64,000 nt of DNA, from positions 14,075,985 to 14,139,984 of the forward strand of contig NC_133940.1 of assembly GCF_031877795.1 (NCBI RefSeq), read 5' to 3'. Below the pieces are notes generated by a model. That model did not search any database. It had not been told where the DNA came from and saw nothing but the letters and a program-made list of their open reading frames with translations. Source of the stretch: Strix aluco (lineage: Eukaryota > Chordata > Aves > Strigiformes > Strigidae). The translations under genes were made by a program, and so were the position numbers. Below, piece by piece: positions 1-46,538 of this stretch (position 1 is the first letter of the stretch; each line of letters opens with the position of its first letter).

Positions 1-307
1 TTAAGAGACTTAAAAAATACTGAAATGAAATATCAGATGTAGTGCACCTAAGTTCTTGTTTTTCCTCCAGATATTACCAGATCCAGTATTTAAAAAATAA
101 AAGGGAAAACCTTCAAAGAACAATTGTTATGGGTTTTTTATAATTTAGAACAAATTATAAATTAACCTGTCCATACTTTTGAGACATAATATACAAGAGC
201 AAACAGCTGAGTGTTCTTTTATTACTCAAGTACTACAATTTTTTCCCAATAAAAATGTCTTTTAAAAATTCCTTGCTACTGTATCCCAGCTCAGATCCTG
301 GAGCCTT
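1..307 (-). other. AMOT: AMOT 3' UTR (partial, runs off the window)
   Basis: This is the sequence after the TGA stop at 310-308 in the same terminal exon. It is AT-rich, with no further open frame. An AATAAA on the minus strand at 223-218 could support cleavage near 190-205, giving a very short 3' UTR. Mammalian AMOT has a much longer 3' UTR, so the exon may continue past coordinate 1. Confidence 0.7.
218..223 (-). terminator. candidate polyadenylation signal AATAAA
   Basis: A canonical hexamer on the minus strand lies 84 nt after the AMOT stop. Use of this site is inference. The downstream bases hold no striking GT-rich element, so it may be a minor site or unused. Confidence 0.35.
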
Positions 308-32518
<32,211 letters not shown>

Positions 32519-34645
32519 CTCAAACTGTGGTGCCTTTTGGGTGGAATGTAAAAGCTGCCCTTGACCTAAGGAAAGGAGACACGGTTATTAGTGCCTGAGT
32601 GGATCAAGCAAGAGACATTTAAGAGCAATGGCTTGAAATAAAGAAAAAAGCAGGTTAGATTACCAAAGGTTCCCATAACAATGGGGGTCATTAAGGCCCT
32701 TGACCCAAGAAGGACTTGCATGCCAGGGGGCAAAGCCTCAAAAGGTGATGAAAGGTGACTTGCAAGTTTATAGGAATATCAATCGACTGCAAGCTGTAGG
32801 GATGCATGCCAAATACCTCAGACAGCAAGGCTGCTTTCAGGCAGTAAGGCGACCTATAATTCACAGAATGATGGTAAAAATGCTTAAGACCTGTTTGCTT
32901 TACATGCAGGGCTACCAACAGTGAAATACACTTCCCATCTTCTGAGGCAGACAAGGATTAAAGGGTGAAATCAGCAATTTGTTAGTTTTAAGGGGAAAAA
33001 AAAAAAAAGAGAGGCCCACTGACATAGTATATGGTTCAAAGGAAGTAAAGAAATCTCTTAGCTTAGATCATTTAAAGCAATTAATGAATACCTCATTAGC
33101 CAGCAGGTTTTTAGAGTTATGAAATACCCAGAGTGAGATCAGCACCTAGTCTCCCTGATGCAGAAAACACTACATACTGGTGCAAGTGAGGACTCTCTAA
33201 CTTCCTGCTATACAAAGGCAACCAAATCCTCACACATCTAAATATCGTCAGCTGAATGCATGCAAATGCAAGACGAGGAAAAAGAGTTGTCTGATCTAAG
33301 GAACAGAAAAAGACCTCTGAGTGGCAGGAGAAAACACTGTGAACCAATGAGAGAAACACAGAGAGCCAATGTCAAGTACATCCTGAGTACAGATTAAGTC
33401 AGTGACCGATTACACTTCACTCAGTCTCCCAGTGGAATCAGGAATTTGTCACAGGAACTCAAGCCCATTGGCCTTGCATGAGTTAAAATATTCAAAATTA
33501 ATGATACCTTTGAGACTTTTGATTAGAAGCAGAGCTACTTTTGAGCTAGAACAGTTTAGAACAGAGAGTATGCTTTACTTGTTGGCTAAGCTGTGGCTCT
33601 GCCCTGACAGCAGATTGCATGTTGGTATTCTAGTCCTTTTTTTGACACCTTTTTTCTGGATAACATTGTCCCTTAGCAAAAGGTAATTTGCTCCCAACAG
33701 TTTGCTCCCTGGCAGAACCAGGGATGGACTGCAGGAGACAGGAGACCTGAATGGTCTGCTTTGTTCTGCATCTCCACAACCACCCAACTTCTTCCCTCAG
33801 GCCAGCCTACCACAGGAGTCTACCATGTAACACAAGGCCCCGACGCATCAGGCAGACAGAACCCTTCTGCAAGCATTAATGAAGAGAAAATTAAAATCCA
33901 CCTCATCCCAGGATGCCTCATCAAAGTAGGAATTCAGTCCCTGTTAACTGGCCTGGAACATGATTCTTCTGAAACCCTATTTGAAGTGGCACATACCTAT
34001 TTCCTTCACTTTGACTTCCTTGGTAAGGAGGAGCAGTTCTGCCACATGGAGGGGACACCCACAGCCTTCCTCCCGCAAGTCCAAAATCTCCACTCAGAGA
34101 TGGCTTCGGTCTCCTCTTCAGTAGGCCAGATCACTTGATACTCTCCTCGCTTCCAAAATAATTCTGAGGAAACCATTGAAAACATCATTTTAATCAGCAG
34201 ATGAGACCCTAGAAATAATAAATTCTGGCCCATATTTCAGATTTTTCTTTTGTAGCTTCTTGTTTTCTCCCAGAGCCCAACAATTTTGATCCCTTTAGGA
34301 TGAATGAACCCCCCATCCCTAGCAATCTACTCCAGCTGCTGCTTTAATCATGACAATTTCTGCTCCAAGATTAAATGTTGCCAAGTAATGCTCTGTCCCA
34401 TCTGTGCCTCCAAGTGAAACAGTGATTAAAACCCGCTAATTCTTTAACTCCATTGTTTTATTTTTTGCTAAGAATGAAAGCTGCAGCACAGATGATGATA
34501 CCCTGTGCTTACAGCTCCTTTTCCAGTGGTGCCGTATATTTCAAACTGTATCAGCAGAAATCCTTTGATTAAAGGTGATAGAGTTAAATGCTTTATAAAC
34601 TTCAACAAATTATGCCTCAGAAATGACTCTGAGAATAATCAGTGT

Positions 34646-34756
34646 AGGGATATTATAAGCTTTATTTTACAGACTGTGAAAGTGAGAGCAAGAAAAGGAC
34701 ACTGACAAAGTATATGGCAGAAATATATTGCAGAGCACAGCTCTAATTCCCAAAAC
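34646..34756 (+). repeat. possible decayed MIR/CORE-SINE-like fragment
   Basis: TATTATAAGCTTTATTTTAC followed by AGACTGTGAAAG and, further on, GGCAGAAATAT..GCAGAGCACAGCTCT has the order of the SINE core 'tattattatccccattttacagatgaggaaactgag..tggcagagccagga'. Divergence is high and the comparison is from memory. Confidence 0.35.
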
Positions 34757-35475
34757 ATTCTTTAATTATGTTACTTTCCTGTTTCAGAATATAAAGCACC
34801 AAAGAAACTTTAACCACTGAGAGGAGAATCAGGAGAACACAGAAAAATGTGTATTTAGGTGTGTTACTCAAGAAGCAGTGAAATCTACTACTGAAGGTGT
34901 CCTAAAGAAAAAGGCAAACAACACAAAAGAAATGGAACATACTTGTGCACTCGATGTGCTTATACTTTAAGGGCAGGCAACTGAAACAGAACTAGTGAAA
35001 TTAAAAATATTCACTGAGATGTATAATTTAACTTAATTTTCTGGAATGTTGCAAAAAATAAAGTGAACAGATGTAGTGAAGGAATGCAGACGTGGATACT
35101 TCTGTCTCTGTCTTATTATGGCACACATCCACACCCAACAAAAATTATCTCAGATCTGCAAGTTAAATGCTTGAGGTGTCAACAGCAATTTCAAGGCACA
35201 TGAGCAATATCTAACTAGAGAACAACGCTGTGTTGTGTGGTATGGTACTTCAAGATGGTGGTTGAAAAAAACATCTAATGTCAAATTCTTAACTGGTGAC
35301 TTAGCTCGAGAGGGATATATTGAAAACAGCTGCCAGCAAATATGCAGTAAAGAACCTTTAAACCAGGCATTAAGATAGCAGATAACTAGAGCAATTTCTA
35401 GCCTCTTTTCCCAGTGTTGCACAACAGAAGTTAAGGATTCCTTGTCCCCCTCATACCAGTATCACCACTGACTCC

Positions 35476-35493
35476 TTTTTTTTTTTTTTTTTT
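35476..35493. repeat. T18 homopolymer
   Basis: A run of 18 T on the plus strand is followed by AAACAAAG. It reads as an A tail on the minus strand, but no SINE body is recognisable beside it. Confidence 0.7.
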
Positions 35494-38400
35494 AAACAAA
35501 GTTGCCCTAAGCAACCCTTTTTATTAAAGCATAAAAAGGCTTTTATTATGCAATATGATGCTGCCTTTCCACCCAAAGATTTCTTTTGTCTCAACTGGAA
35601 AAATCTAAGGGGGGGGTGTGTTTATTTTTTTAATACAAAGATACAACCCAGCTTGAGATTCTGCCTCTCTGCCTTAAAGATTTTCTCAACAGACAAATTC
35701 AATCTGTGCACATTTAACTCCTTCATACATTCAAGGAAGTAAATCTGTAAGCAACCATTTCACACACAGAGTTTCACTTCACAGCAATACAAGCTTATTC
35801 TGCGGATCCAATGAAGGGAGGGCACAGTTCACACTGAAAGTATTTGCTGGAACTGAATACTACTAATTTTAGTGTGGATGTAAACTAGGAATCAGCCTGG
35901 AAATCCAAAACAAAAGGTGGACTGAGATATTCTGGCCAATAAATCCACTTTCTTTAAATACCAACTGTTAGCATTAAGCCTATTTTTTCCAGCTTTATCC
36001 CATTATTTTTAATTAACAAAGAAAATCTTGTGCAACTAACTTGGGTGGCAGCATTCCTGGAATCCGCTTTCTGAGCAAGCTGGAAACTCATGGTAGAACC
36101 AGTGAGTTAACTTTTTTATGTAATGAAACAGAAAAATGAACAGTATAATCAGTACTGAAGCCCATGTGTTATTTATTTGGACACCAAACTCTATTTGTGT
36201 TAGCCTCTTCCAGCAATTTCAGTTTTCAGCGTGCCAAAGATCAAAATTAGAGAGGTGCACTGGAAAAGTTGTTGTGATAGAGCTGGAAAAAAATCGGAAT
36301 AGGTTCTGTAGACATTTTAAACAGACATATTTGGGGGTTTAGCCTAAATCTATTATGATGGATATGGTTGAATTCAGACTACCAACAACTCTGCAAAACT
36401 GTACTGGCTTATGGACTGGATAGTGTACTCTTCATAACCGCAAAGCTAGAAACACCTTGCTTTTCAAGTGAAAAACTCAGTCTCAGAACAATTCTGTTCC
36501 AAGGAACCACTGTGAGGTAAGATTTCCCAGGCTCAACCAAGTTCACAGTTTGCTCCTGAGCATCGCAGCTTTACCATCTTACTACTTTATTCTAACTTCT
36601 CGTCTGAAATTATTCATGGTAACTTTACATTTGTATGTTCTCGAGTGAAATATCAGAGTCTAGAACTGGTAAAACTACCACAGGAATTGCAAATAATGCA
36701 CATAACCATGCTGAGATCAAGAATGGGCATAAAAGGGGAGGTAGTGTAGGTACACTTCAAGGAAGAAAAGACCCATGTTTGCAGGGCATTGTGTAAAAAC
36801 TCAGTAGCTGAGGCTTCTGTCTTAAACATCAGGTAATTATGCACAAGAACCTTGCCAGTCCCTTGTGAGGAAGAAAGATTAATGAAGAATTTAAAATTAT
36901 AATACTGCCAGGCTGTAAGGAACCAAAGCAGCACACTTCTGTACAGTGTGCAAATATTTTTCAGCATTATAAAAATAAACAAGCTTAGACAAGTGAGCTA
37001 CTCACCACTGTTTGATGAGTGGCTATAATGCTATAGCTCAATTAACCTGCATGGAGCAATAATAACCTCACAAGCGAAGAGAAGCATCTTTCTTTAGCTT
37101 GTGAAACTAAGAGGAATGCAAGAGTCCCTGTGAGGACAGCCTGTACATACTTGCCCAGAATTACTGCTTAGCCAAGAAGCTAATTAGCTTACGCATCAGG
37201 TGGGATGGGAACAGGTTCACTACCCCAAAAGGGCTGGAGTACAGTTAAGCGCTTTCAGTTTTACTACTAAATTTTGTGTCACTCATACACAAAACAATCC
37301 AGTGACAGACTTCAAACTCAAGCAGTGAGTTTTGCTAATTCTATGTTTTTCTTCAAAGATGTGCCTGTGATACTGCTTATCCCGGTTGGCAACAGGTGAT
37401 GGGATGCTATCAGTTAGATGAAGTCTTAGGTTGTTTTTTTAGGTGCACATGCATTCCTGCACACTGTAATAGAAGAGGGGAACACAAAACAGAGATAGCA
37501 TAGAAAGAACTGGCTGTGAAGTCCCCGGGCAACCACAGAGGCCAGCTCACATGCTGAGTCACCCACTGTTTAATAGAAATATGCCTTTGCTACATGGCCT
37601 ATGCAAAACCCAGCAGGCTGACTGCCCGATCCTGCAAAATTCACTTAACATGAGAATCTATAAGACCACTGGAAACATGGCTATTCCTCACACACACTCA
37701 CTTTGAAGTGGCTATGAGTACCAGACTCACAAGGGTGAGGTCCAAAATTATTTAATGAATAGTGCAGGTTATCACTAAATGCTCTTCATTTCATTTCAGT
37801 CCTACCCACGGAGGAGGAAGGGAGAGAATACGCAATAGGATAGTCCTTGAGGATAAAGGTTCCCAACGTCTGGCGCCAACACCCAAAGCTACGAGGCAGC
37901 GCACAACAAATCCCAGAGTTGTGATAGCATTTTAGCACCTGCTGCTAACCAAAAGTGGGTTTCAGACTCCAACCATAAACACTTCCCCAGCTTTCATTCA
38001 ACCATCCTGTCCCTGCTTGCCTAGATCTGCTGACTGTGGCTCAGGTGATCTCGGAGGGTGGCACTGAGCAGGTGCATGGAGCAGTGCCAACATTACTCAT
38101 CTTCATACCAGAAGGACAGAGTCACTGGGCAAACGAGAAAAACTTCCTTCTTTTGACTAAAAACAAGAACAATGTCACCCGGAGGGGTGCAAATAATATG
38201 CATACCCATTATATTAGATCATCAGGAAATTATAGCGAGAGGCCACCAGAACACCCGAAGGTTGATCACAGTTCTAACAACTGTTCAGGCCAAACCAAGT
38301 CCACCTTCTCCTAGAACTAGACTGCCTTGCTGAGAACCACTAACCATTCTCCTCAAATGCTAATCGTATTGGGATTTCAGCACAGAACAGCACAAGACAG

Positions 38401-40289
38401 CCTGGCAGGCCTGAAGAAAAAGCAGCAAGTTGATGGGTCTGGCTTGAGATAAGTAAGTCAAGACATCAACATAGGAAGACCTCCTCTAAATAACATTTCT
38501 AAGGAAAAAACTGAGAAGACCTTAGTTGGCCTTTGAATTAGTGCTCCTTCACTATAAAGTATCAATTACTTCACAGGGAAGTACCTATAATCTTCACCAA
38601 CACAACTTAGGTTTTATATTACAAAGGAAAAAAAGAAAATAATAAACACGTAAAAAGCCTGGTATAAATAGGAATGCTTCATGGCTTTTAAGCATTTTGA
38701 TAAGAATGCTATGGAATTTCAAGTTCGTCCAGAAAATTTCAAAAGTCAGGGGGGCAGGAGAACTTATCCTGAATATACTGGTCTAATAGCAAAACCAGTC
38801 TATGTATATTCATTCAGCTGTTTTTATTGGGAATATTTCTACGTGAATACATCACATCATTCAGTTACTTAAATTGTTATGCAGCACTACCAAGCGCTAG
38901 TCACACATCTGCAGAGAGACAACCCTTTAGTGGCATGTACCACAATTCTGCATATTTATTGAAACACTAATTCCAGCACAAGCAACGGGAGCTTTGCTAT
39001 TAACTTCATAAAGGCCAAGATCTCACCTTTTAGATGTCTTCTTGATAAAACCAGATTAAGTTTACACAGGTTTAGTCACATCAGATCTCATTTCAGAGGA
39101 CTGCCTCTCAGCGCATACGGAGCAAGAATCATCTGCTTCAAACTTCACAGATTTCCAGTAATTATCCTTGTAGAATTGGGGAATTGTTGTAAACCCAAGC
39201 CGCAATTTTAATTCAACATCATTTTGTTTTGTCTTTTAAGAATGCTCCACTTCTTGCTGCTGCTAGCACTCAGGCAGCGCCCTGCTTCTGTCGTCAGCAG
39301 CCCCTGTCCCACAACTATCCCAAGTATGCCTCAGCACCATTTTCATTGCATTGTGTGGTTTCTCCATTCCTTCACTGATTTAGTCCAGGCCTCTCCTCGG
39401 GGCTCTCAGATAATGAAAACCATGTGAGAGTAAAATGTAATCTTCAAACACGCAAACCAGTTTCATGTGCATTATCAGAAGGGAGCAAAACGTTGACAGT
39501 GCATCATTTGTCCCTACCGATAGGATCAGGCTGTTTTAATTGCTGGTGAGATAAAAAAAGATTAGAATCACCATCTACATTAAAAATAAAGTCAAAATTC
39601 AAACCTAAAATCTTAAGTCCTAAAAACAATGGAAATAAAATCCCCAAACAGATATATCTGTTTTATGCTACCTTAAGGTAGTTTTTCCTCGTATGTCAGT
39701 TGTCACATCCTGAAAATTTGTACCGTAAGTTGACACAAATAAAAACTGCAGGTGGAAAAGGGTGTAGAGAAGAAAACAATCACTATGGCCTAACTTTAGC
39801 ATGGAATTTTCTGGGTTTTTCTTGCATTACCACAATTTAAACTATTTTAAGCCCCCATGTGGAGGAGCTCTTCTTATTTCACAAAGTAGTTCTACAGAAT
39901 TTAACAGGACTAGTTACAGAATACAAAAAAGCAAGCAGGCACGGCCCTTCCTTTTTTCAAAGGGCTGCTTTTTTTTTTCTTTGTAAAAAGAAACATTTAA
40001 AATACAGGTTACTTATCAGTTGTCAGTCAGCTTAACTGGCAGCTGGCAATGCTCATTCTGAGATGCTGTGGCTCAAGGAAGGGAACAAACCTAATACAGT
40101 ACTGGGACAACCCAGTATCATGAAGCAAGCCCATTTTGTGATCTCAATGGGTATTTAAAAGTAAAACCCAACAGAAGATCCAGACCACCAAATTTTTAGA
40201 AAGCAAGGATGTTATAAAAGTGGTTTTGGTGTTGTTCTTTTATCATAACCACCTGGGTTTTTCATGTGCACCTTGTAAAAACCTTTAAT

Positions 40290-40385
40290 TACTTGTAAGA
40301 TGATTAATTAAGCCTCACCACCACACTGGGAGGAAGATATTACTATTACATTTTAGCACAGCACTGATTGGCTAAATCCTGGCTT
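40290..40385 (+). repeat. possible decayed amniote SINE/LINE fragment
   Basis: GATTAATTAAGCCTCACCAC and then CACTGGGAGGAAGATATTAC..ATTTTAGCACAG resemble a common sauropsid relic reading 'attaattaagcctcacaacaccc..gtgaggtaggtattattatccccattttacag'. The comparison is from memory. Confidence 0.4.
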
Positions 40386-42810
40386 ACATTTATGTTTTTG
40401 TTGCCACAACTATGTCACTCGGGGAATTGATTTCTTTCAATGTAACTACTCCCGCAACCACTCTAAAGCAGATGCAATTACACTAGGAAATAATTGTTTT
40501 TAGGTATATTACTTAGGAAACCTTGTGTAAACCATACCAGCAAAACTTCTTCCTTGCTAATATAAAATTCATCACTACTAGAAAGATTTTCCACAATAAG
40601 TGGAGCAGCAAATATTTTAAGCATACATCCTGCCGAAATGTTTTTGATTGAGGATGTAGGCAGCCCAGAACTTGTGCAAGCAGAAGGCAGGGGAACTTTC
40701 TGAGTATTTTCTACAGCTGGAGAAGATACTTCTCCAAGGTATCCCTAGCAGCTGCAGAAGAAAAAAAGTTAGAGCTACACAATATTCCCCTAATGAAGGA
40801 AATCTGCATTTTTGTGTTTTGGTGGTGCAGTGTCAGCAACTAATAACACACCATGATCTTTACTCCACTTAAACACTGAGATGTGCTAAAATGAACTTCA
40901 CTGAACACGCAGAAACCACAGGTAACATGTTGCTCCTTAAGCACAAATCCAAAATAATTAACCATGCCCCAGCTCTCATTCAGAGCTGTAGTCAATGCCA
41001 GCAGTGCTTGCAGCAGGAAATGCACTGAGCTCTCCACCGCCTGAGGAATGTGAGTGCTAGGGCCTCACTCGGCCTGGAAAACCTGCTATCCTGCGTCTCG
41101 CAAGGCAGCACATAGCTGAAGTGCTCCCTCAGAGCCGTCAGCCTCCCACAAGCACCATCTTGGACCCTGATCTCCATTTCAGCCTTTTGACATTGCTCCA
41201 TGGAAACATCCCTTCAAAATGCCACCTGAGCAGTTTGGGATGGGGCCAGTGGCCTCCCGTACAAATTTTCTCATGCCATCCCTACTTCCCCAAATCAGAA
41301 ATGCACTGGTCTTTTGCCAGGTGGTAAATCCACTCTTCCCCCATGGGTGCTAAGACTTTTTTATTAGTTACTCTTTTTTAAAACAAAATCTGAGTGCTCC
41401 ACACCTGACCCCAACTTGGCAACAGTAAAAGCTGTGTTTTTTTCAGTAACTTTGGAGTGCTCTTTTCTGTCTGGTCTCTACAGTTCCCTGATCTTACCTT
41501 AGACTACAGAACTGCTCTCAGTCTCCTCAACGTTCATCATTTTGCAGTAAAAAGTGTTTCAAATTTGTTTTTATCTAATATTAATATCAGCACTCAGTTG
41601 TGGTGATTTCAGTAAACTATAGATTACCAATTCCTTGTGCACCTCCATAGGCTATCTTACACTGTTTTCATGTTCTGTGTCTCCAGACATATGGAGGAGG
41701 TTTCAGCTTTGTTTCTTTCCAAAAAGACAATGGAAAAAGTAGGAAGATATGTTTTCCCACCCTGTTTTTCCCAAGCCCCACAACAAGACAGGCTAGCCCT
41801 AGTATGAAGCAATAAAATTTGTTTCAGCTGCACGCAGAACCACCCAAATTAGAACAGCAGGAAGAGTCCACCAAACCCTGAAGTGAACAAAGTCACTGAA
41901 ATGTGGAATTACTTTCCTTGAGGGTTACAGTAAATAATCCTAAAAGATTAAGTAATTCTTTTAAAAAACAAGTTGTGTAGAGTCACAAAGCATTTTAAAG
42001 CAAACAAACATTACTGTGATAAAACTCTTAGATAAGGTCTTACAAATGCTAATTAATTCATTAAACAAAAACTTAAATTGGCTTAATTCATAGACATTCA
42101 TGTAAGAGAACTGCTCAACATCTTGGTCTACAACTAGACACTGTAAGTGCTTTGCTAATACAAATAACAGCAAGGCCTTTAAAAACCAATTTTATTATAT
42201 CCGTGAACTTTTTCATGGTTTAAAAAAAGTCCTGGTTCTATATTCTAACCAATACTGATGAACTTTATATAGTTCAACAATAGTTATCAAGGAAAATGAC
42301 CAGAGACCTCTCCAAACTCCCAAAGATTTTCAAATATTTAGTATTTAAAAAAATAAAAGGTTATTTTAAGCTTAGACACAACCAAACTAGACAACAGTCA
42401 TTCTGTGAGTGGATGAGAAAGTAAAAAAGCAACCAGTATGAATGGCAGTATTTATCTCTGAACCCTGTCTGCAGGACCAAGAATGCAGACTGCGTGCCAG
42501 TAAAATATGAGACGATTCAGCTATTAGAAATAGGAGAGAGCACTCACTTTTCCAGCACCAACCTAGCAATACAGGAGCTGCTCCCAACAAAGCATGACAC
42601 ATCGAACACCCATCATGAAGGATGATCACAACTCATGATCCCCAGGCACTACAGGAGACCCCAACACATGTTCATCCTTTGCTTAAGCTAAGCACCTCAC
42701 ACAACCACTACTCTACTAAGACACGATTTTAAGGCTTTGAGAACTCTGTTTCCACAGGCCTTTTTATTTTGTTATCAGTTTTTTGTTTTGTTCATGACTT
42801 TTTCTTTTCC

Positions 42811-42846
42811 ACTCCTATTCATTCACCTATTCATTCCTCATTCACC
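42811..42846. repeat. imperfect TTCATTCA-type simple repeat
   Basis: Four copies of a CTATTCATTCAC-like unit with small changes sit in a pyrimidine-rich patch. Confidence 0.55.
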
Positions 42847-45800
42847 AATCTCCCACTCACATTAAATGCCTGGTTTGCTCTGAGTAGTCATTTATACACA
42901 GGTAATTCTAAATATATTTTTACTTAAAAAATTATACCCTAGTGTCTAGGTAAACACAAATTCCATTAACCCTGAAAAACTCCTTTCACTTACAGGCATA
43001 GTACGCAAGTAAGACAAATGTTATATTGCACATTTAAGAATTAATTACTCCTAGGAGCTCCTTTACATTATTATTCCCAAAAATTGTTGAGATTTTTTTT
43101 CTATCTTGAAGATTACATTTCAAGGCTATTCTGGAGAGCCAAGCAATGTGCAAGATTTGGATATTTGCCGACTTTAGAGTTCTCCATACAATACAGTATT
43201 TGCACATGGACACAATTGCAGCATCAGATCTGTTCAAAGCATGAACCAAATACTTTCACAAAAGCTGAAGGTATGGCCATAGCATGGAGGCTGCAATATG
43301 CAATTATTCCTGTGGCCGGCACTGCATTCCAGAGCTTTTTTGGGAATACACTCTCTCCTGTTGAAAAGGGTTTAACAACTGAAAAGCTCCTGCAGCCAAA
43401 CTGGACTCACAGGGCAGCTATGTGCCTGTTCTTTCATAAAGACAATGATTTAAAGCCTACAATATGATGATGCCATATATGGGGCACATACAGAGAGAAG
43501 ACCAGGCATAAGAGTTAGATGAAAGTCTAATCTAGAAAGTAAATACTCATCAGAAAGTAAGACAAGCAAAGAATTCCTGAAAGCAGAAAATGAGCTTAGA
43601 GAAATCGGTTGTGGCCCAGATTCAACACAATGGACTAAATCATTTTGACAAATCCTCTAGTGCTTCCTGAAACTTTATAACCCCAGCAATGGGCAATTTG
43701 GAACACTTCTATGAAGAACCAAGAGATCCAAGTCCTCTCTTGTATTTCAGTGGATAGGAGAAAGAGAGCCTTGAACCTTATTGCCAATCACCAAGAATGG
43801 CTGTTCTCACACTATTATAAACATTCGGTCTCCATGGAAGGGGGATACCTAGCAGCAAACATTGGCAACCAAGGACATTCCACTCCCACTATATCGTCCA
43901 CAACAGCAAAGAGGAAAAAAAATCCAATTAGGAAACCTTCGAGAAGACTTCTTCAAAAGTGAGTGTCTGAAAATACCTTGAAATATCAGAATGTGCAACA
44001 ACAGTTAGATGGGGGAAAACAGGCATCTTACTTTATTCTGAAAGCATTTACACTTCACCCCAAAGTGGGAACATCTAATAATCCAAGAACCTTTTGCCAA
44101 GAACAAGGTCATAGTTTTCTTTTTAATTCAGAACAGAACCTAACACACACCATACTCTGCACTGAATGGAGAATCTCATAAATTACAGGTGTTTGGAGCC
44201 AGGTTTTAGTTTAATACAAACTCTTAACATGTAAGAACTTTCTTATAATGGGTTTTGTCTTCCTGTCAGGTTGCAGTTCTGCAGCTCTTTAAAGGTTGTC
44301 AGTAAGAATGAAGCAAGAACTGCAAAACAAGAGTTCTGCCCCAAGAGAGGTACGAACAGATATATTTATTCACGGTATTTATACATTAACATATACTTGG
44401 ACTGTTGATAATTCTTGAATTAAAGACTTATCTCTGTATTAATACAGCAACATCCTAAATGTACATCAGATTTTTCTCCACATTAAGAAAATAAAGCCTT
44501 TAATGAGCTGAAATTTCACTTCAGCTGTTCATTCATTGTAGTCACAGTGAGCCCTAGCCATAGACCAAGACATCTTTGTGTTGGGTGCTATACAGAATTA
44601 AATGGTGCAAGTTGTTCCATCAAAAAACACCACCACCACCACCCCCAAAAAAAATCACATTACACTCACTGGAGACAAAGGAAGGGATAGAAGAAGAGAA
44701 GCGTTTATGCTTTGAGAACTTGTGGGTTGCAAATTCTCAGTTTCACTGTCATGGTTAGGAAAACATGGCAGTAAAGCAATGTAACCTTATTTCTAAATAA
44801 ACAAAAAGACTGGTCAGTCTGCTGATGAAAAACAGAATAAAGAGAACAAGAGAACTATTAAATTATCTATACTTCTGGGATTCTTGCTATTCTTTTGCAA
44901 AGTGAATAGCTTATGCTAATCAGGATGCATCTGAAATACATCATTCAAGCCTTCTTGTACAAATATAGTTCTTATTTATCCAGAAAGATCCCCACCAGCT
45001 GGCAATGTTTGCATACAATGTTAAACCCAACTTCAAGAGCCCATGCATTATGAGTCATTTCACATTTAAAAACATTAGTTCTCTTCGCTGTTCTTGAAGA
45101 TGGTGTATCCCACGAGAAGCATTTTAGTGGAATTCAACAATAATACACCATGCTACCATCCTACTTCCTCTAGCACAAAGAATTTACAAGTTTTCTGTTG
45201 TTTGGTGGTTATTTTTCTCGTAACAGTGCTTTGGCTACAGAACATCTTTGGAGAAGGGACAAAAGGATTTGCACCAATCCCTTCTATATGAATCAAATAT
45301 TTATGCTATGCCCTCTTCAAGCACTTTCATCTAGTAACCTATGGAATGTGATCTCCTGACCTTAACCCTCAAGCACGTCTAAATCAGCTGCCCTTTGAGC
45401 TGTATTACAGACTACAGAGAATTTTTATACATTTGTATTACATATGAAAACCTTGTGGCCCAGCTGCAGCATTCTGTGCTACAAAGCATACATTAGTCCA
45501 AAGTCGTTCAAGCATGCTTCAGGAAGGAGCAATACTTTGATTCTCCCATGTTTATGGCACAATCTAATGTCATGTTCACAATAAACAGGTAGAATGATGA
45601 ACCATGCTATCAGTATATTAACCAGCCATCACAATTTAAAGGTGTCATGCCAAAAATACCACAATGATGAGGTGTCAGCACCACCGCAATCCCATGTCCC
45701 AGTACATGGCCCATTCTGCCTAATCCGCACTGCCCAGCTTCCTTTCCACCTCCAGCCTCCACCCCAGGGCAGGCAGTGCTGCCTGCAAAACACCTCTAGA

Positions 45801-46515
45801 ACCAGAGACAACGAGCTTGGGGGAAGACCAGGCGCCCCTTTCCCTCCTCCTGGAAATCCTATCCTTTCCTCAGAAAAGCGCTAGAGAAGAAACAAATCAT
45901 TCTGTGTTGTGTTTGTGGCTCCCAGGAATGTTTTAAGGACAGGGGTTACGTGGCAAATAAGCGTCCTGGAGAAAAAGAGGAAATCAAGTGCCCCAGAGGA
46001 ACGTGCAACTTCAACTGTGGGACAAATTTTTCCAGGGTCAGCTCATGACCCTACTCCTAGAGCAGTCACTGAGGTAAGCCTGGTGAAAGTCTGACCCAAA
46101 GATTTAACAGGGTCATGGTCTTGATGGTAGGGTTCATGTTTTTATATCAGCCCTGAAAAACTGACATGATGCTGCCCATCGCTCACACAGCAGCAGCACA
46201 AGGGTGTACGGAAAGCTCGAGAAGATGATTCTTGTGTTCCCACCCTGACTTGATAGAAAGGCTCAGTCCCCAGAAAAAGTCAAGGGTAGCAGAAAAAAGT
46301 GAGACAGCAGCCAAAACTTATGCCATGTCCTCTCCCCCAAGATGGATCCAGCTCGCAAGGTGCCCCACTGGCTGTTGCACCTCAGCAGAGCCTGAGGCGC
46401 CCTCAGTTCTGTAAGGGTCCATCAGCTCAGAGCTCACTGACTAGCTGCCCCCCCTCTAAGGCAGGAACAAGACACCTTTTCCACTTTCTTTGCCCACAGA
46501 AATCACTACAGGAAA

Positions 46516-46538
46516 GGGGGGGGGGGGGGGGGGGGGGG
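46516..46538. repeat. G23 homopolymer
   Basis: There are 23 consecutive G on the plus strand. The tract could form a G-quadruplex, is unstable in replication, and is error-prone in assembly. The AMOT transcript would carry it as C23. Confidence 0.85.
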
